Shown piece by piece: positions 1-7,242 of a DNA stretch of 18,922 nucleotides. The DNA lies in contig JAIRPZ010000059.1 in assembly GCA_031256755.1 (NCBI GenBank), forward strand, positions 1-18,922, given 5' to 3'. This DNA is from Planctomycetaceae bacterium (GTDB lineage: Bacteria; Planctomycetota; Planctomycetia; Pirellulales; Thermoguttaceae). The translations under genes and the position numbers were made by a program. Every line of letters starts with the position of its first letter. The stretch's first letter is position 1. The notes beneath the pieces were generated by a model, which saw only the letters and a list, made by a program, of their open reading frames with translations, was not told where the DNA came from and ran no database searches.

Positions 1-25
1 AATTATTGAGATACAAAAACGGATT

Positions 26-106
26 CGGAAAGCCGCTTTCGCCGAAAAATCCGCTCTGACGAGATGCTGCGCAACCGGCATCTCCTCTTATCTTGCGGGC
101 TTTCCG
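26..106. other. Nested inverted-repeat element
   Basis: Bases 26-36 (CGGAAAGCCGC) pair with 95-106 (GCGGGCTTTCCG) over 11 base pairs with one bulged G at 97. Inside lies a second hairpin, GAGATGC (61-67) with GCATCTC (78-84) and a 10-nt loop. The whole could be the terminator or 3' structure of a gene outside the window, or a structured leader RNA. I recognise no known riboswitch family. No convincing coding frame is visible in the first 300 bases; the rest of the stretch (107-302) is AT-rich with no other feature I can support. Confidence 0.35.
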
Positions 107-317
107 CAAAATGTTAAAATCAGGAAAATTAACCTTTTTGGGCAATTCCCTCACTAATGTTTTTTCTTGCCGTTATTATTTTCGATTTTGGTTTCTTTCT
201 GTATTCGTATCACTGCGATCAAAAACAAAAAGAGAATTTACCGCACGAATACGTTTTACATTGGCCCCGTTACTTTGACGAATTTATCACCGCATAATTG
301 CTATGAGGAAAGGGAAA

Positions 318-1145
318 ATGATGAAGAGAAAGAAGAAAATTATTATTGTTTCGATCGTGTTATGTCTCCTCATCGGCATTGTCGGAGGATTACGGTGGAG
401 GGCAGAATACGGCCGCCACCTTGATCATGCGCACTGTCTTGTCGATGCTTATATGAGCATGTACAATATTACTCGGCACCTTCGCCCCCCGTTGCGTGAC
501 CCGGAACTTGATTTTCGCATATGTCCTCCTGCTGCCAAGGACCTATCAAAAGAGTACAAAGATACGCCGCCGAATACGATGATCAGTTGGCGATTGTCCG
601 ATGCGTCTGCTACGTATTGCGGCGGTGATGGTAGTCAGGAGAAATGGCGTTATGAAGAGCCGTATGATTCCGACCATAATAGACACCAATGGAATGGTAC
701 TTTTTGCTGGGGAGCAAGACCCGCAGCCGGCAAAGAACGACCGGAGGACTATTGGACGAATGTGATGGGAATTACCGGACCGGATACGGCATTTGACTTG
801 CAAACGCTGAAAAAACTGGATAGCTGCGGACATTTGATCTTTGCGGTCAGCGTTAAAAATTCCGGCGTTCATTGGGCGGAACCGGGCGATCTTGATGTCC
901 GTAATCTTCCGGCGGATTTGCGGAAAGGAATTGACGGCAAAGGTTTTCACGCCTTGTTTTTGGACGGTACAGTTTGGTTTATCCGCAAAGACGTGCCGAT
1001 GGAACTGCTGGAAAATTTTCTCACCGCAAGCCGCGCCCGCAAAAATAACCGTAACGATAAATTGATTCGCTATGCGAAAGAACTGCATCATGGCGGTCAT
1101 TTTCCGTCTTATGCGGACCGATGCGAAGAGTATGAGCGGGATTAA
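318..1145 (+). CDS. Membrane-anchored DUF1559-like protein
   Basis: A protein of about 275 residues with a lysine-rich N-terminus (MMKRKKK) and one membrane segment of about 19 residues, so probably anchored with the rest outside the cytoplasm. It does not carry the FTLVELL prepilin start. The body resembles the DUF1559 fold: an ISWR...WRYEEPYDSDHNR block (roughly residues 90-122), VHWAEPGDLDV (about 184-194) and FHALFLDGTVWFI (about 210-222), the last two matching the planctomycete pattern of a WTEP-like block followed by a DG(S/T)V(R/W)F strand. An ATG at 303 is in frame, but GAGGAAAGG at 305-313 sits at ribosome-binding distance from ATG 318 (or 321), so I prefer 318. The frame stays open after the TAA at 1143-1145, see the next entry. 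The function of DUF1559 proteins is not established. Confidence 0.7.
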   Translation: MMKRKKKIIIVSIVLCLLIGIVGGLRWRAEYGRHLDHAHCLVDAYMSMYNITRHLRPPLRDPELDFRICPPAAKDLSKEYKDTPPNTMISWRLSDASATYCGGDGSQEKWRYEEPYDSDHNRHQWNGTFCWGARPAAGKERPEDYWTNVMGITGPDTAFDLQTLKKLDSCGHLIFAVSVKNSGVHWAEPGDLDVRNLPADLRKGIDGKGFHALFLDGTVWFIRKDVPMELLENFLTASRARKNNRNDKLIRYAKELHHGGHFPSYADRCEEYERD

Positions 1146-1250
1146 AAAATAGGGGAAGAACGGCAAAAGGAAGAAGCCGCGCGTAAGAAAAAGGAGGAAG
1201 CCGCAAAGAATACAGCCGAACCGCCCGCCGCTCCGCCGGAAACGGAATGA
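1146..1250 (+). other. In-frame charged tail beyond the TAA stop
   Basis: Directly after the TAA at 1143-1145 the same frame stays open for 34 codons, to a TGA at 1248-1250. It reads as a charged helix (KIGEERQKEEAARKKKEEAA) followed by a Pro/Ala/Glu tail (PPAAPPETE). The residues just before the stop (CEEYERD) have the same charged character, so the tail looks like the natural C-terminus of the upstream protein. Changing one base of the TAA (to GAA, CAA or AAA) would join them. This is a nonsense mutation, a base-calling error or stop-codon readthrough; I cannot tell which. Confidence 0.6.
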
Positions 1251-1353
1251 TGTTTCGGCAGACATTCCGGCAATTTTTCCGAAAATTCATTTTTCGAGAA
1301 CGCATGTCATTGCAGCGGCACTTCGATTGCGGCTTTGCAGCAGGGATAAATGA

Positions 1354-2415
1354 TTACGGCGACCGTTCCGGTTTCGCCGACATGAACACGCCGTATACCG
1401 TCAGAACAAGACCGCTGATCACGAGCATATTCACCGTTTCGTGAAAACAAAGGAAGCCGATCAGCGACAGCATGAGTATTTGACTGACCGCAATCAGCGA
1501 TGCCTGAACAGCCGTCGTGACCCGCAAGCCCTGTATCTGAAAGAAAAATCCGATCAGATTGGCAGTTGCGGAAACCGGTATCACATACCATGCCGCTGCC
1601 GGAACATCGGTAAAACCGGCTGCGCCGTGTTTCCCGTATAATGCCGTTCCGAAGATCACCAGCCCGACAGCAAAAACAATACTCATCATTAACGTAACAG
1701 GAAAAGGGGAATAAAACCGCTGCCCCGGCGTTTTCGTGTGATCGTGTCCGATCCAGTGCCGGAACTGAAACGAAAGCCAAGTGCTGTTTTCGTCTTTCCA
1801 GAATTGCCGGATTGAATACCGCAGTATCGTAATATAAGCCGCATAGGAAATTCCGGCAAGAACCGTTCCTGCCGCAACAAGCAGAAACAGACCGGCATTG
1901 ACCGTATCCGTTTTTGCCGCCGTCATTTCCTTGCCGATGCTTAAAATCGCAACGGCAGTAATCAAAACCGCAATCGCCGCCTGCCGTTTTCGGGAAAGAA
2001 GATCGCCGAGAAAAATATAACCGAAAACGGCAACACCGAGCAGCGTCGAGGACTGAATCAGCGGAACCGAAATAATCAGCCCGATAACAGCATATCCAAG
2101 AACTTGCAGATGCGCCCCGATCAGTTGACAAAAAACGGCGGCAATCACAATATACAGCGCAAGACGTTTCGAACTGTATTGAAACCGCCCCTGCAAAAGC
2201 CGGACGATCAGCCATGGAATCAAAAGCGAAAGACCGATAAATTCCTTCCAGAACAAAATCCAGTCAGCATCGGCAGCAATCTGTCCGTCGGTCAGAGACC
2301 GGATCGCAACATTGGAAATACCATAAAAGAATGTAGACAAAAACGCCAAAATTGTTCCCGCCCAGCGTTCCCGCCGGAAAGAACGCTCCGAAAATTCCGG
2401 TTCTTCCCCGTCCAT
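1354..2415 (-). CDS. EamA/DMT-family transporter
   Basis: A 353-residue polytopic membrane protein with about ten hydrophobic segments arranged as two repeats (about 19-161 and 172-345), the architecture of EamA-type drug/metabolite transporters. Typical features are an opening helix with FLSTFFYGISNVAIR, the SVPLIQSSTLLGVAVFGYIFLG region ending repeat one, and QASLIAVSQILMLSLIGFLCFHE in repeat two. The substrate cannot be predicted. A hydrophilic loop of about 35 residues (202-236), with a His-rich stretch HWIGHDH, lies between the halves and is longer than usual. No Shine-Dalgarno sequence precedes the ATG, as with several genes here. It lies 96 bp downstream of the sensor kinase on the same strand, with a short direct repeat between them. 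Confidence 0.8.
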   Translation of the reverse strand: MDGEEPEFSERSFRRERWAGTILAFLSTFFYGISNVAIRSLTDGQIAADADWILFWKEFIGLSLLIPWLIVRLLQGRFQYSSKRLALYIVIAAVFCQLIGAHLQVLGYAVIGLIISVPLIQSSTLLGVAVFGYIFLGDLLSRKRQAAIAVLITAVAILSIGKEMTAAKTDTVNAGLFLLVAAGTVLAGISYAAYITILRYSIRQFWKDENSTWLSFQFRHWIGHDHTKTPGQRFYSPFPVTLMMSIVFAVGLVIFGTALYGKHGAAGFTDVPAAAWYVIPVSATANLIGFFFQIQGLRVTTAVQASLIAVSQILMLSLIGFLCFHETVNMLVISGLVLTVYGVFMSAKPERSP

Positions 2416-2421
2416 ACTATT

Positions 2422-2446
2422 GTGAAATAAAGGTGAGTGAAATAAA
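2422..2446. repeat. Direct repeat GTGAAATAAA x2 before the DMT gene
   Basis: The decamer GTGAAATAAA occurs at 2422-2431 and again at 2437-2446, separated by GGTGA, just upstream of the DMT transporter start. It could be a paired regulator site or chance in AT-rich sequence. Confidence 0.35.
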
Positions 2447-2511
2447 CTTGTGCAAAATCAATAGGGCTGAAATCACAGGCGGCAGTACACCGTTTTCATC
2501 AGCGGCGTGGT

Positions 2512-5500
2512 TCATGTTTTTTGTTCCTGAATTTGTGCGATACATTCTATCGCCTTATCGTAATCGAACAATAAAATATGCCGGCTCAATTCATCAATCC
2601 TGTTCTGTATTCCGGCAGTCCATGATTCGGCTTTCAGCGTGTTCAGGATGCGGTGAATGGCAGCGGCATCCATCGTTTGCAGGGCTGCCTTCAATTGGGA
2701 CAATTCGGTATTCAGGAATCCTGTATTTTCTTCATTCACAGACGGATGCAGTGTTTGCAGGGCGGATTCTAATGCCGCGCGGAGAGATTCTGCACTGCTT
2801 AAAAATTGTCCGGTTTCCTGATCGATGGTATTCCGGTTTTCGCTGCGTCCCGCCGCTTCCAAAAGAGCGGCGTGCTGCGATAATTCCGTTGCCCCCAAAC
2901 TTGCCAAAGCACTTTTTAATCCGTGAACATTGGTGATATACTGTTTCAAATTTCCCGCTTTCCATGCTTCTTTCACCAATTTCAATTTTGAGACCGCATC
3001 GGGCAAAAACATGTGCAGAATGTTCAGATAGCGGTCTCTGGAACCCATCATCGCAATTCCTTTCCGTGTATCCAATCCGGGGATCGACAGCGGCAAATTC
3101 TGTGTTTCGCTCTGCTGAATCACGGACTTTTTTTCCTGTTTGTTTTTGGGAATCCACCGCGTCAGAATCTGATTCAGATGCGACATTTCAATCGGTTTCG
3201 GCAGGAAATCATTCATGCCGTTTTGCAGAAACATTTCTTTCATTCCTGTTACGATATTGGCGGTCATGGCGATAATCGGCACCGTTGTATAATACGTACC
3301 CCCCCAGCCGCGGACTTTGAGCGTTACGTCAACGCCGTCCAATCCGGGCATCATGTGATCCATAAAAATAATGTCGTACCGGTTTTTCCGTATCAGTTCC
3401 ACCGCATCCTGACCGGACAGACAAAAATCCATTTGCATTTCGTAGGGAAGCATCAATCCTTCGGCAACGCTCAAATTGACTTTAATGTCATCGACCACAA
3501 GAATACGTGCTTCCGGCGCACGGAAACGAATTTGCGCACTTTCTCTTTCTTCAAAAAATGCGTCTTGAGAAACATTATTGATTAAATTCGCAATCGGCAG
3601 CGAATACACCGGCATAAACAGCGTCGGGATGCCGCTGCGGTAGGTTGCCGCCGAATCGTCGGCAAGCAGCGCGATCCGTGTATGTCCCGCATATTGATCC
3701 AGCATGTGTTTGACCGATTCATAGACAAACGATGCAGTCAGAATGAGAGAATACTTTTGTTTCTGAATACAGTCATAAAAATCGGATTGTCCGGCGGCAA
3801 TTTTATACTGCACGCCGAGATTTTTCAAAGTATCGACCAGCGAATTCGCATGAACTGTCCGGGGGTCATAGATCAGAACATTAACATCCTGCGGATTATT
3901 AATAGAGGAAAACGGTTCATCATCGACAACCTGCTGCGGCAGAGTGACGTTAAAGGTGCTGCCTTTTCCGTAACAACTTTCAAAGTTAATCTCGCCGCCC
4001 ATCATCGTAATGAAACTGTGAGTAATCGCCAGTCCGAGTCCGGTTCCTTCTCTGCCTTTGTTTGCGGCTAAATCCACCTGAACAAACTCTTCGAAAAGTT
4101 TGTCTTGATCTTCCGGTTTAATGCCGATTCCGGTATCGGTAATGGAGATTTTCAGAATGACCGGTGCGGTTCCGCTCGGATCGTCCGTATCCCGCGTACC
4201 GGTGATCCGCAAAGCGACCACACCGGTATCGGTATATTTGACGGCATTCGACAGCAGATTCAGCATAATTTGCCGGACTCGCACGACATCTCCGTTAAGA
4301 TGACCCGGAATCGAAGCATCCACAAAGACAACGAATTGCAGATTCTTTTCCTGCAAACGCGGACGGATAATGTTGATGACATCGCCCACCAGCGAAGAAA
4401 ACATATATCGGCCGGCAACAATTTCAAGCCGCCCGGATTCGATTTTAGAAAAATCAAGAATATCGCTGATGATGGACAGCAGATTATTTCCGGCATGCCG
4501 GATGCCGGTGATGTATTCAATGACACGCGGCGATAATGTCGGACTTTCCCGCAAAATCAGTTCCGACATGCCGATAATCGCATTCATCGGAGTCCGTATT
4601 TCGTGACTCATCTTGGCAAGGAACGTGGACTTGCTCCGGCTGCGTTCTTCCGCCGAACTCTTTTCCCGGTTGACGCGGGCTAGCAGAACGCAAAGAATGG
4701 TCATGAAGGCCAGCCCCATTGAAGTGATGACCGTTATCATCGTATGAATCTTTGCATAATATTCGTTGACCGGCAGAATTGCACAAACGTACCAGCCGTT
4801 AAACATTTTCCGCACATAGGCGATTTTTTCGGTACCGTCATAAGAACGGAACTCATAAGCATCAAGAGAACCATGACCGAGTTGGACCAATTCGCCCATT
4901 TTCTGTTCAGCGGGACCGATTTCCCGCCATGGTTTGCCGATGAGTTGCCGGTTTTTGTGTGAAAGTGTCTGCGTGTTTTCATCGGTAAGTGCGGAATAGG
5001 ACGCGGTCGTATCCTGAATGTCGCTGAGGTGATCGGACAGCACTTTTGCGTCCACGGAAACGGCAATAACACCGATAGAAACACCGTCCTCGTCCAGAAT
5101 TTCTCTGGAAAGGGCAACCGCAAATTTGCCTGTCCGCCGGGATGTATAGGTGGTATAGACGATAGCCGTTTTGCTGTCTTTGTCCCTTGCACCGGCGGCT
5201 TTGGTGTACCAAGGACGGATGACCGGATCGTAGTCGTCCGGCTGATCCGACCATAATCCGTCGTCAACATATTTTCCTCTGACAACACCGAGCGGATGAG
5301 CATTGATATTGTTATGGGCTAACCAGCGGGAAAGTTCGCGGAAAATCTTTTCGACTTCCGCATCGGAATTGTCGGTTTTAAGCGAATATTCGATACTGAA
5401 TGCGGCACCGTTAAGAATCCATTCAAAAGACCGGAGAAATGCTGTTGCCTGTGTTTGAGAAAGGGTCACAAGTTGTGAACCGTTTTCCGTCATTTGTCTT

Positions 5501-5610
5501 TTTACGAAAGAGTAAACGTACCAGTTTGTCACCCCGACCATGACGAGGAAGACAATAACTGTAAGAATGATTTGCTGATACAGCGAGGCGAATAGTCGTA
5601 TCGTTCGCAT
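2512..5610 (-). CDS. Hybrid sensor histidine kinase with receiver and Hpt domains
   Basis: A 1032-residue membrane-bound kinase for a multistep phosphorelay. Order: membrane segment (about 10-34); extracytoplasmic Cache-type sensor (about 40-288, with the RPWYTKAAG...TAIVYTTYTSRRTGKFAVALS core); second membrane segment (about 291-312); HisKA with H336 in KMSHEIRTPMN; HATPase with N455 (NLLSNAVKYT), D492 (TDTGIGI) and GTGLGLAI (522-529); a degenerate receiver-like region (about 576-685); a true receiver with D707/D708, phospho-acceptor D751 (FMDHMMPGLDG), T783 and K805; and an Hpt domain with H896 (NVHGLKSALASLGA). A helical extension follows (about 965-1032). It has no DNA-binding output, so a separate response regulator must act; none is in the window. 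The Cache domain suggests a small-molecule ligand, perhaps a sugar or organic acid. It has its own promoter and lies downstream of the xylanase gene, so a link to xylan sensing is possible but unproven. Confidence 0.93.
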   Translation of the reverse strand: MRTIRLFASLYQQIILTVIVFLVMVGVTNWYVYSFVKRQMTENGSQLVTLSQTQATAFLRSFEWILNGAAFSIEYSLKTDNSDAEVEKIFRELSRWLAHNNINAHPLGVVRGKYVDDGLWSDQPDDYDPVIRPWYTKAAGARDKDSKTAIVYTTYTSRRTGKFAVALSREILDEDGVSIGVIAVSVDAKVLSDHLSDIQDTTASYSALTDENTQTLSHKNRQLIGKPWREIGPAEQKMGELVQLGHGSLDAYEFRSYDGTEKIAYVRKMFNGWYVCAILPVNEYYAKIHTMITVITSMGLAFMTILCVLLARVNREKSSAEERSRSKSTFLAKMSHEIRTPMNAIIGMSELILRESPTLSPRVIEYITGIRHAGNNLLSIISDILDFSKIESGRLEIVAGRYMFSSLVGDVINIIRPRLQEKNLQFVVFVDASIPGHLNGDVVRVRQIMLNLLSNAVKYTDTGVVALRITGTRDTDDPSGTAPVILKISITDTGIGIKPEDQDKLFEEFVQVDLAANKGREGTGLGLAITHSFITMMGGEINFESCYGKGSTFNVTLPQQVVDDEPFSSINNPQDVNVLIYDPRTVHANSLVDTLKNLGVQYKIAAGQSDFYDCIQKQKYSLILTASFVYESVKHMLDQYAGHTRIALLADDSAATYRSGIPTLFMPVYSLPIANLINNVSQDAFFEERESAQIRFRAPEARILVVDDIKVNLSVAEGLMLPYEMQMDFCLSGQDAVELIRKNRYDIIFMDHMMPGLDGVDVTLKVRGWGGTYYTTVPIIAMTANIVTGMKEMFLQNGMNDFLPKPIEMSHLNQILTRWIPKNKQEKKSVIQQSETQNLPLSIPGLDTRKGIAMMGSRDRYLNILHMFLPDAVSKLKLVKEAWKAGNLKQYITNVHGLKSALASLGATELSQHAALLEAAGRSENRNTIDQETGQFLSSAESLRAALESALQTLHPSVNEENTGFLNTELSQLKAALQTMDAAAIHRILNTLKAESWTAGIQNRIDELSRHILLFDYDKAIECIAQIQEQKT

Positions 5611-5645
5611 AGCAGGACGACAAGGAATGGACTCCGTATTTCCCT

Positions 5646-5654
5646 ATTATAACA
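5646..5654 (-). promoter_or_regulatory. Extended -10 promoter for the sensor kinase
   Basis: On the minus strand the sequence reads TGTTATAAT, a perfect extended -10 element (TGnTATAAT), about 36 bp upstream of the kinase ATG. No good -35 box is present, which extended -10 promoters can tolerate. This gives a predicted leader of about 30 nt, so the kinase can be expressed separately from the upstream xylanase gene. Confidence 0.5.
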
Positions 5655-5726
5655 TACTTTCTGACCAAAGGGCTGTGTGTTGTCCGCAATGCAGGGACAG
5701 ACACAGCGAAGGAAAAATAGCCGGAT

Positions 5727-7052
5727 TCAGCGGGTCAAAGACCGTTCAGCGGACGGAGACATATCCCATTCAAATTGATTCGCTTCTCCTTTTTGCACAC
5801 TCACAGGAAATTCTTTTTTCGTTCCGTCCGGCAAAGAGGCAATCACCTGATAATCTCCCCGAAACGCTCTGACCGATGCACGACCGTCCGTATCTGTTTT
5901 CAAGACAATGTTCGTTGTCCAATCTTCCGTAATCAACTTCTTTAATGCGTGATACGCCGGTTTCGGCGACATATCTTTCCTCACTAAACCGGACGGCGCA
6001 TTCATCCACGCCCCCTGATCGCTGAAATCCCACCATGTAATCGCTGCAACAGACGGATGCGAAAAAAGCATCGTGTAAATCCGCTCGACCTCCGTCCGCT
6101 GAAACGTCTCCCCTTCCGGTGTCGAGTCGGCTTTTTCCCAATCCCGGTGACGCGGCAGGGACATCACCGTCAACTCTGTAAAATGCAGCGGCACTCCGAA
6201 TCGGGCAAAACGTTCACACGTTTCCCAAAGACGTTGATTATTCCACACGCCGCTGTGCATGTGAGATTGAATCCCGATCGCATCAAAGAGCGGTTTACCG
6301 TCCGCGACGAATTTGTCCAGCAGTGCCGCATAACGATTATCTGTAACATAATCGTTGATGAGCAGCGTTGCATCAGGATTGCCTTGCCTCGCTGCCGCAA
6401 AACTCTCCCGGACTAATTTTTCTTCGCCGACCGATTTTCCTAACTCCGTTAATTTCGGCGACCGCTGCTGCATGTCTTTGCGCTGCCATTCCGTAACCTC
6501 GTTGATCACGTCCCAAGTATTGATCTGTCCGCGGAAATGTTCGGTACACGTTTTCGCCCGTCCGGTTTGCACACGGAACAACTCTTCCGTCGGCATTTCT
6601 TTTATCCACCCCGGATCACCGGTGTTCCAAACCAGCGGATGTCCTTTGGTGCGGATGCGATGTTCCTGACACCAGCGGACAACTTTTTCGGCATACGCAT
6701 CATTCGGCTGCCCCTGACGGGATTCATACGAACTCCAGTAAAAACCAAGCGTGGCAAAATTGAAAACAGCGGCAAACTGTTCGCCGTAAGCCGCATTGTC
6801 TTTTTTATCCCGGAAACGGTCGAACATAAAGATATTGCTGCCGAACAGAAATTCGTTCCGCTGCATTTTGAATTCAAGGGACGCTCCGTTTACCGGTTTT
6901 CCGTTTTGCGTAACCGTAATACGGACATTTTCTTTACGGTGTTTTTCGATTCGGGCATCGGCTTCGGACTTCCAATCCGCCGCCGAAACCGCGGACACCG
7001 TCAAAAATAAAAATACCGCTGCGGATAAAATTGCCGGGAGAGTTTTCTTCAT
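5727..7052 (-). CDS. Secreted GH10 endo-1,4-beta-xylanase
   Basis: A 441-residue protein that begins MKKTLPAILSAAVFLFLTVS and has a signal peptide likely cut after AVSA. After a short N-terminal beta module comes a GH10 TIM barrel. The acid/base glutamate is E185 in NTWDVINE, and the nucleophile is E293 in HFTEL. Other GH10 marks are KGHPLVWN, DAIGIQSHMH and ITWWDFSDQGAW. The last 60 residues form a small beta-rich tail (NIVLKTDTDGRASVRAF). The family hydrolyses internal beta-1,4 bonds of xylan with retention, here outside the cytoplasm. The frame is open upstream to an ATG at 7113-7115, but that ATG overlaps the likely -10 box (TATAATG), so I chose the start at 7052, which opens directly into the signal peptide. 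The divergent neighbour is a Na+/solute symporter. Confidence 0.92.
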   Translation of the reverse strand: MKKTLPAILSAAVFLFLTVSAVSAADWKSEADARIEKHRKENVRITVTQNGKPVNGASLEFKMQRNEFLFGSNIFMFDRFRDKKDNAAYGEQFAAVFNFATLGFYWSSYESRQGQPNDAYAEKVVRWCQEHRIRTKGHPLVWNTGDPGWIKEMPTEELFRVQTGRAKTCTEHFRGQINTWDVINEVTEWQRKDMQQRSPKLTELGKSVGEEKLVRESFAAARQGNPDATLLINDYVTDNRYAALLDKFVADGKPLFDAIGIQSHMHSGVWNNQRLWETCERFARFGVPLHFTELTVMSLPRHRDWEKADSTPEGETFQRTEVERIYTMLFSHPSVAAITWWDFSDQGAWMNAPSGLVRKDMSPKPAYHALKKLITEDWTTNIVLKTDTDGRASVRAFRGDYQVIASLPDGTKKEFPVSVQKGEANQFEWDMSPSAERSLTR

Positions 7053-7093
7053 TGCACCAATCATTGCATCAAATGGGAAAGTGACGAACATCT

Positions 7094-7119
7094 TGCGTAA
7101 AACGCATTTGTCCATTATA
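7094..7119 (-). promoter_or_regulatory. Xylanase promoter -10 box and start-site palindrome
   Basis: On the minus strand TATAAT lies at 7114-7119, about 62 bp upstream of the chosen xylanase ATG; no good -35 is visible. Just downstream, where the transcript should begin, is the palindrome TGCGT-AAA-ACGCA (7094-7106), which is symmetrical except for the central triplet. Its position suggests a repressor operator, perhaps for a LacI-type sugar regulator; that assignment is inference. Confidence 0.45.
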
Positions 7120-7176
7120 CAAAATTATCCGGCATTTTCTGCATCGGAATTTTCTGAAAAAGGGCGTGAGCGGGGG

Positions 7177-7205
7177 CTTACATAATGTTCCTCTTTTTGT
7201 ATAAT
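7177..7205 (+). promoter_or_regulatory. Sigma-70-type promoter for the symporter
   Basis: CTTACA (7177-7182), a 17-bp spacer and TATAAT (7200-7205) form a good housekeeping promoter about 38 bp upstream of the symporter ATG. It is divergent from the xylanase promoter, and both -10 boxes are preceded by TTTTG. Confidence 0.6.
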
Positions 7206-7242
7206 CTGCGTTTTCCCTCAATCTATCAGACAATCTGAATTT

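Noticed and set aside
546..1265. Minus-strand frame of 239 codons over the first gene
   Set aside because: It mirrors the plus-strand DUF1559-like gene, which shows family motifs; the reverse translation has none.
2104..2936. Plus-strand open frames across the transporter and kinase ends
   Set aside because: They are antisense to genes with clear domains and give no recognisable protein.
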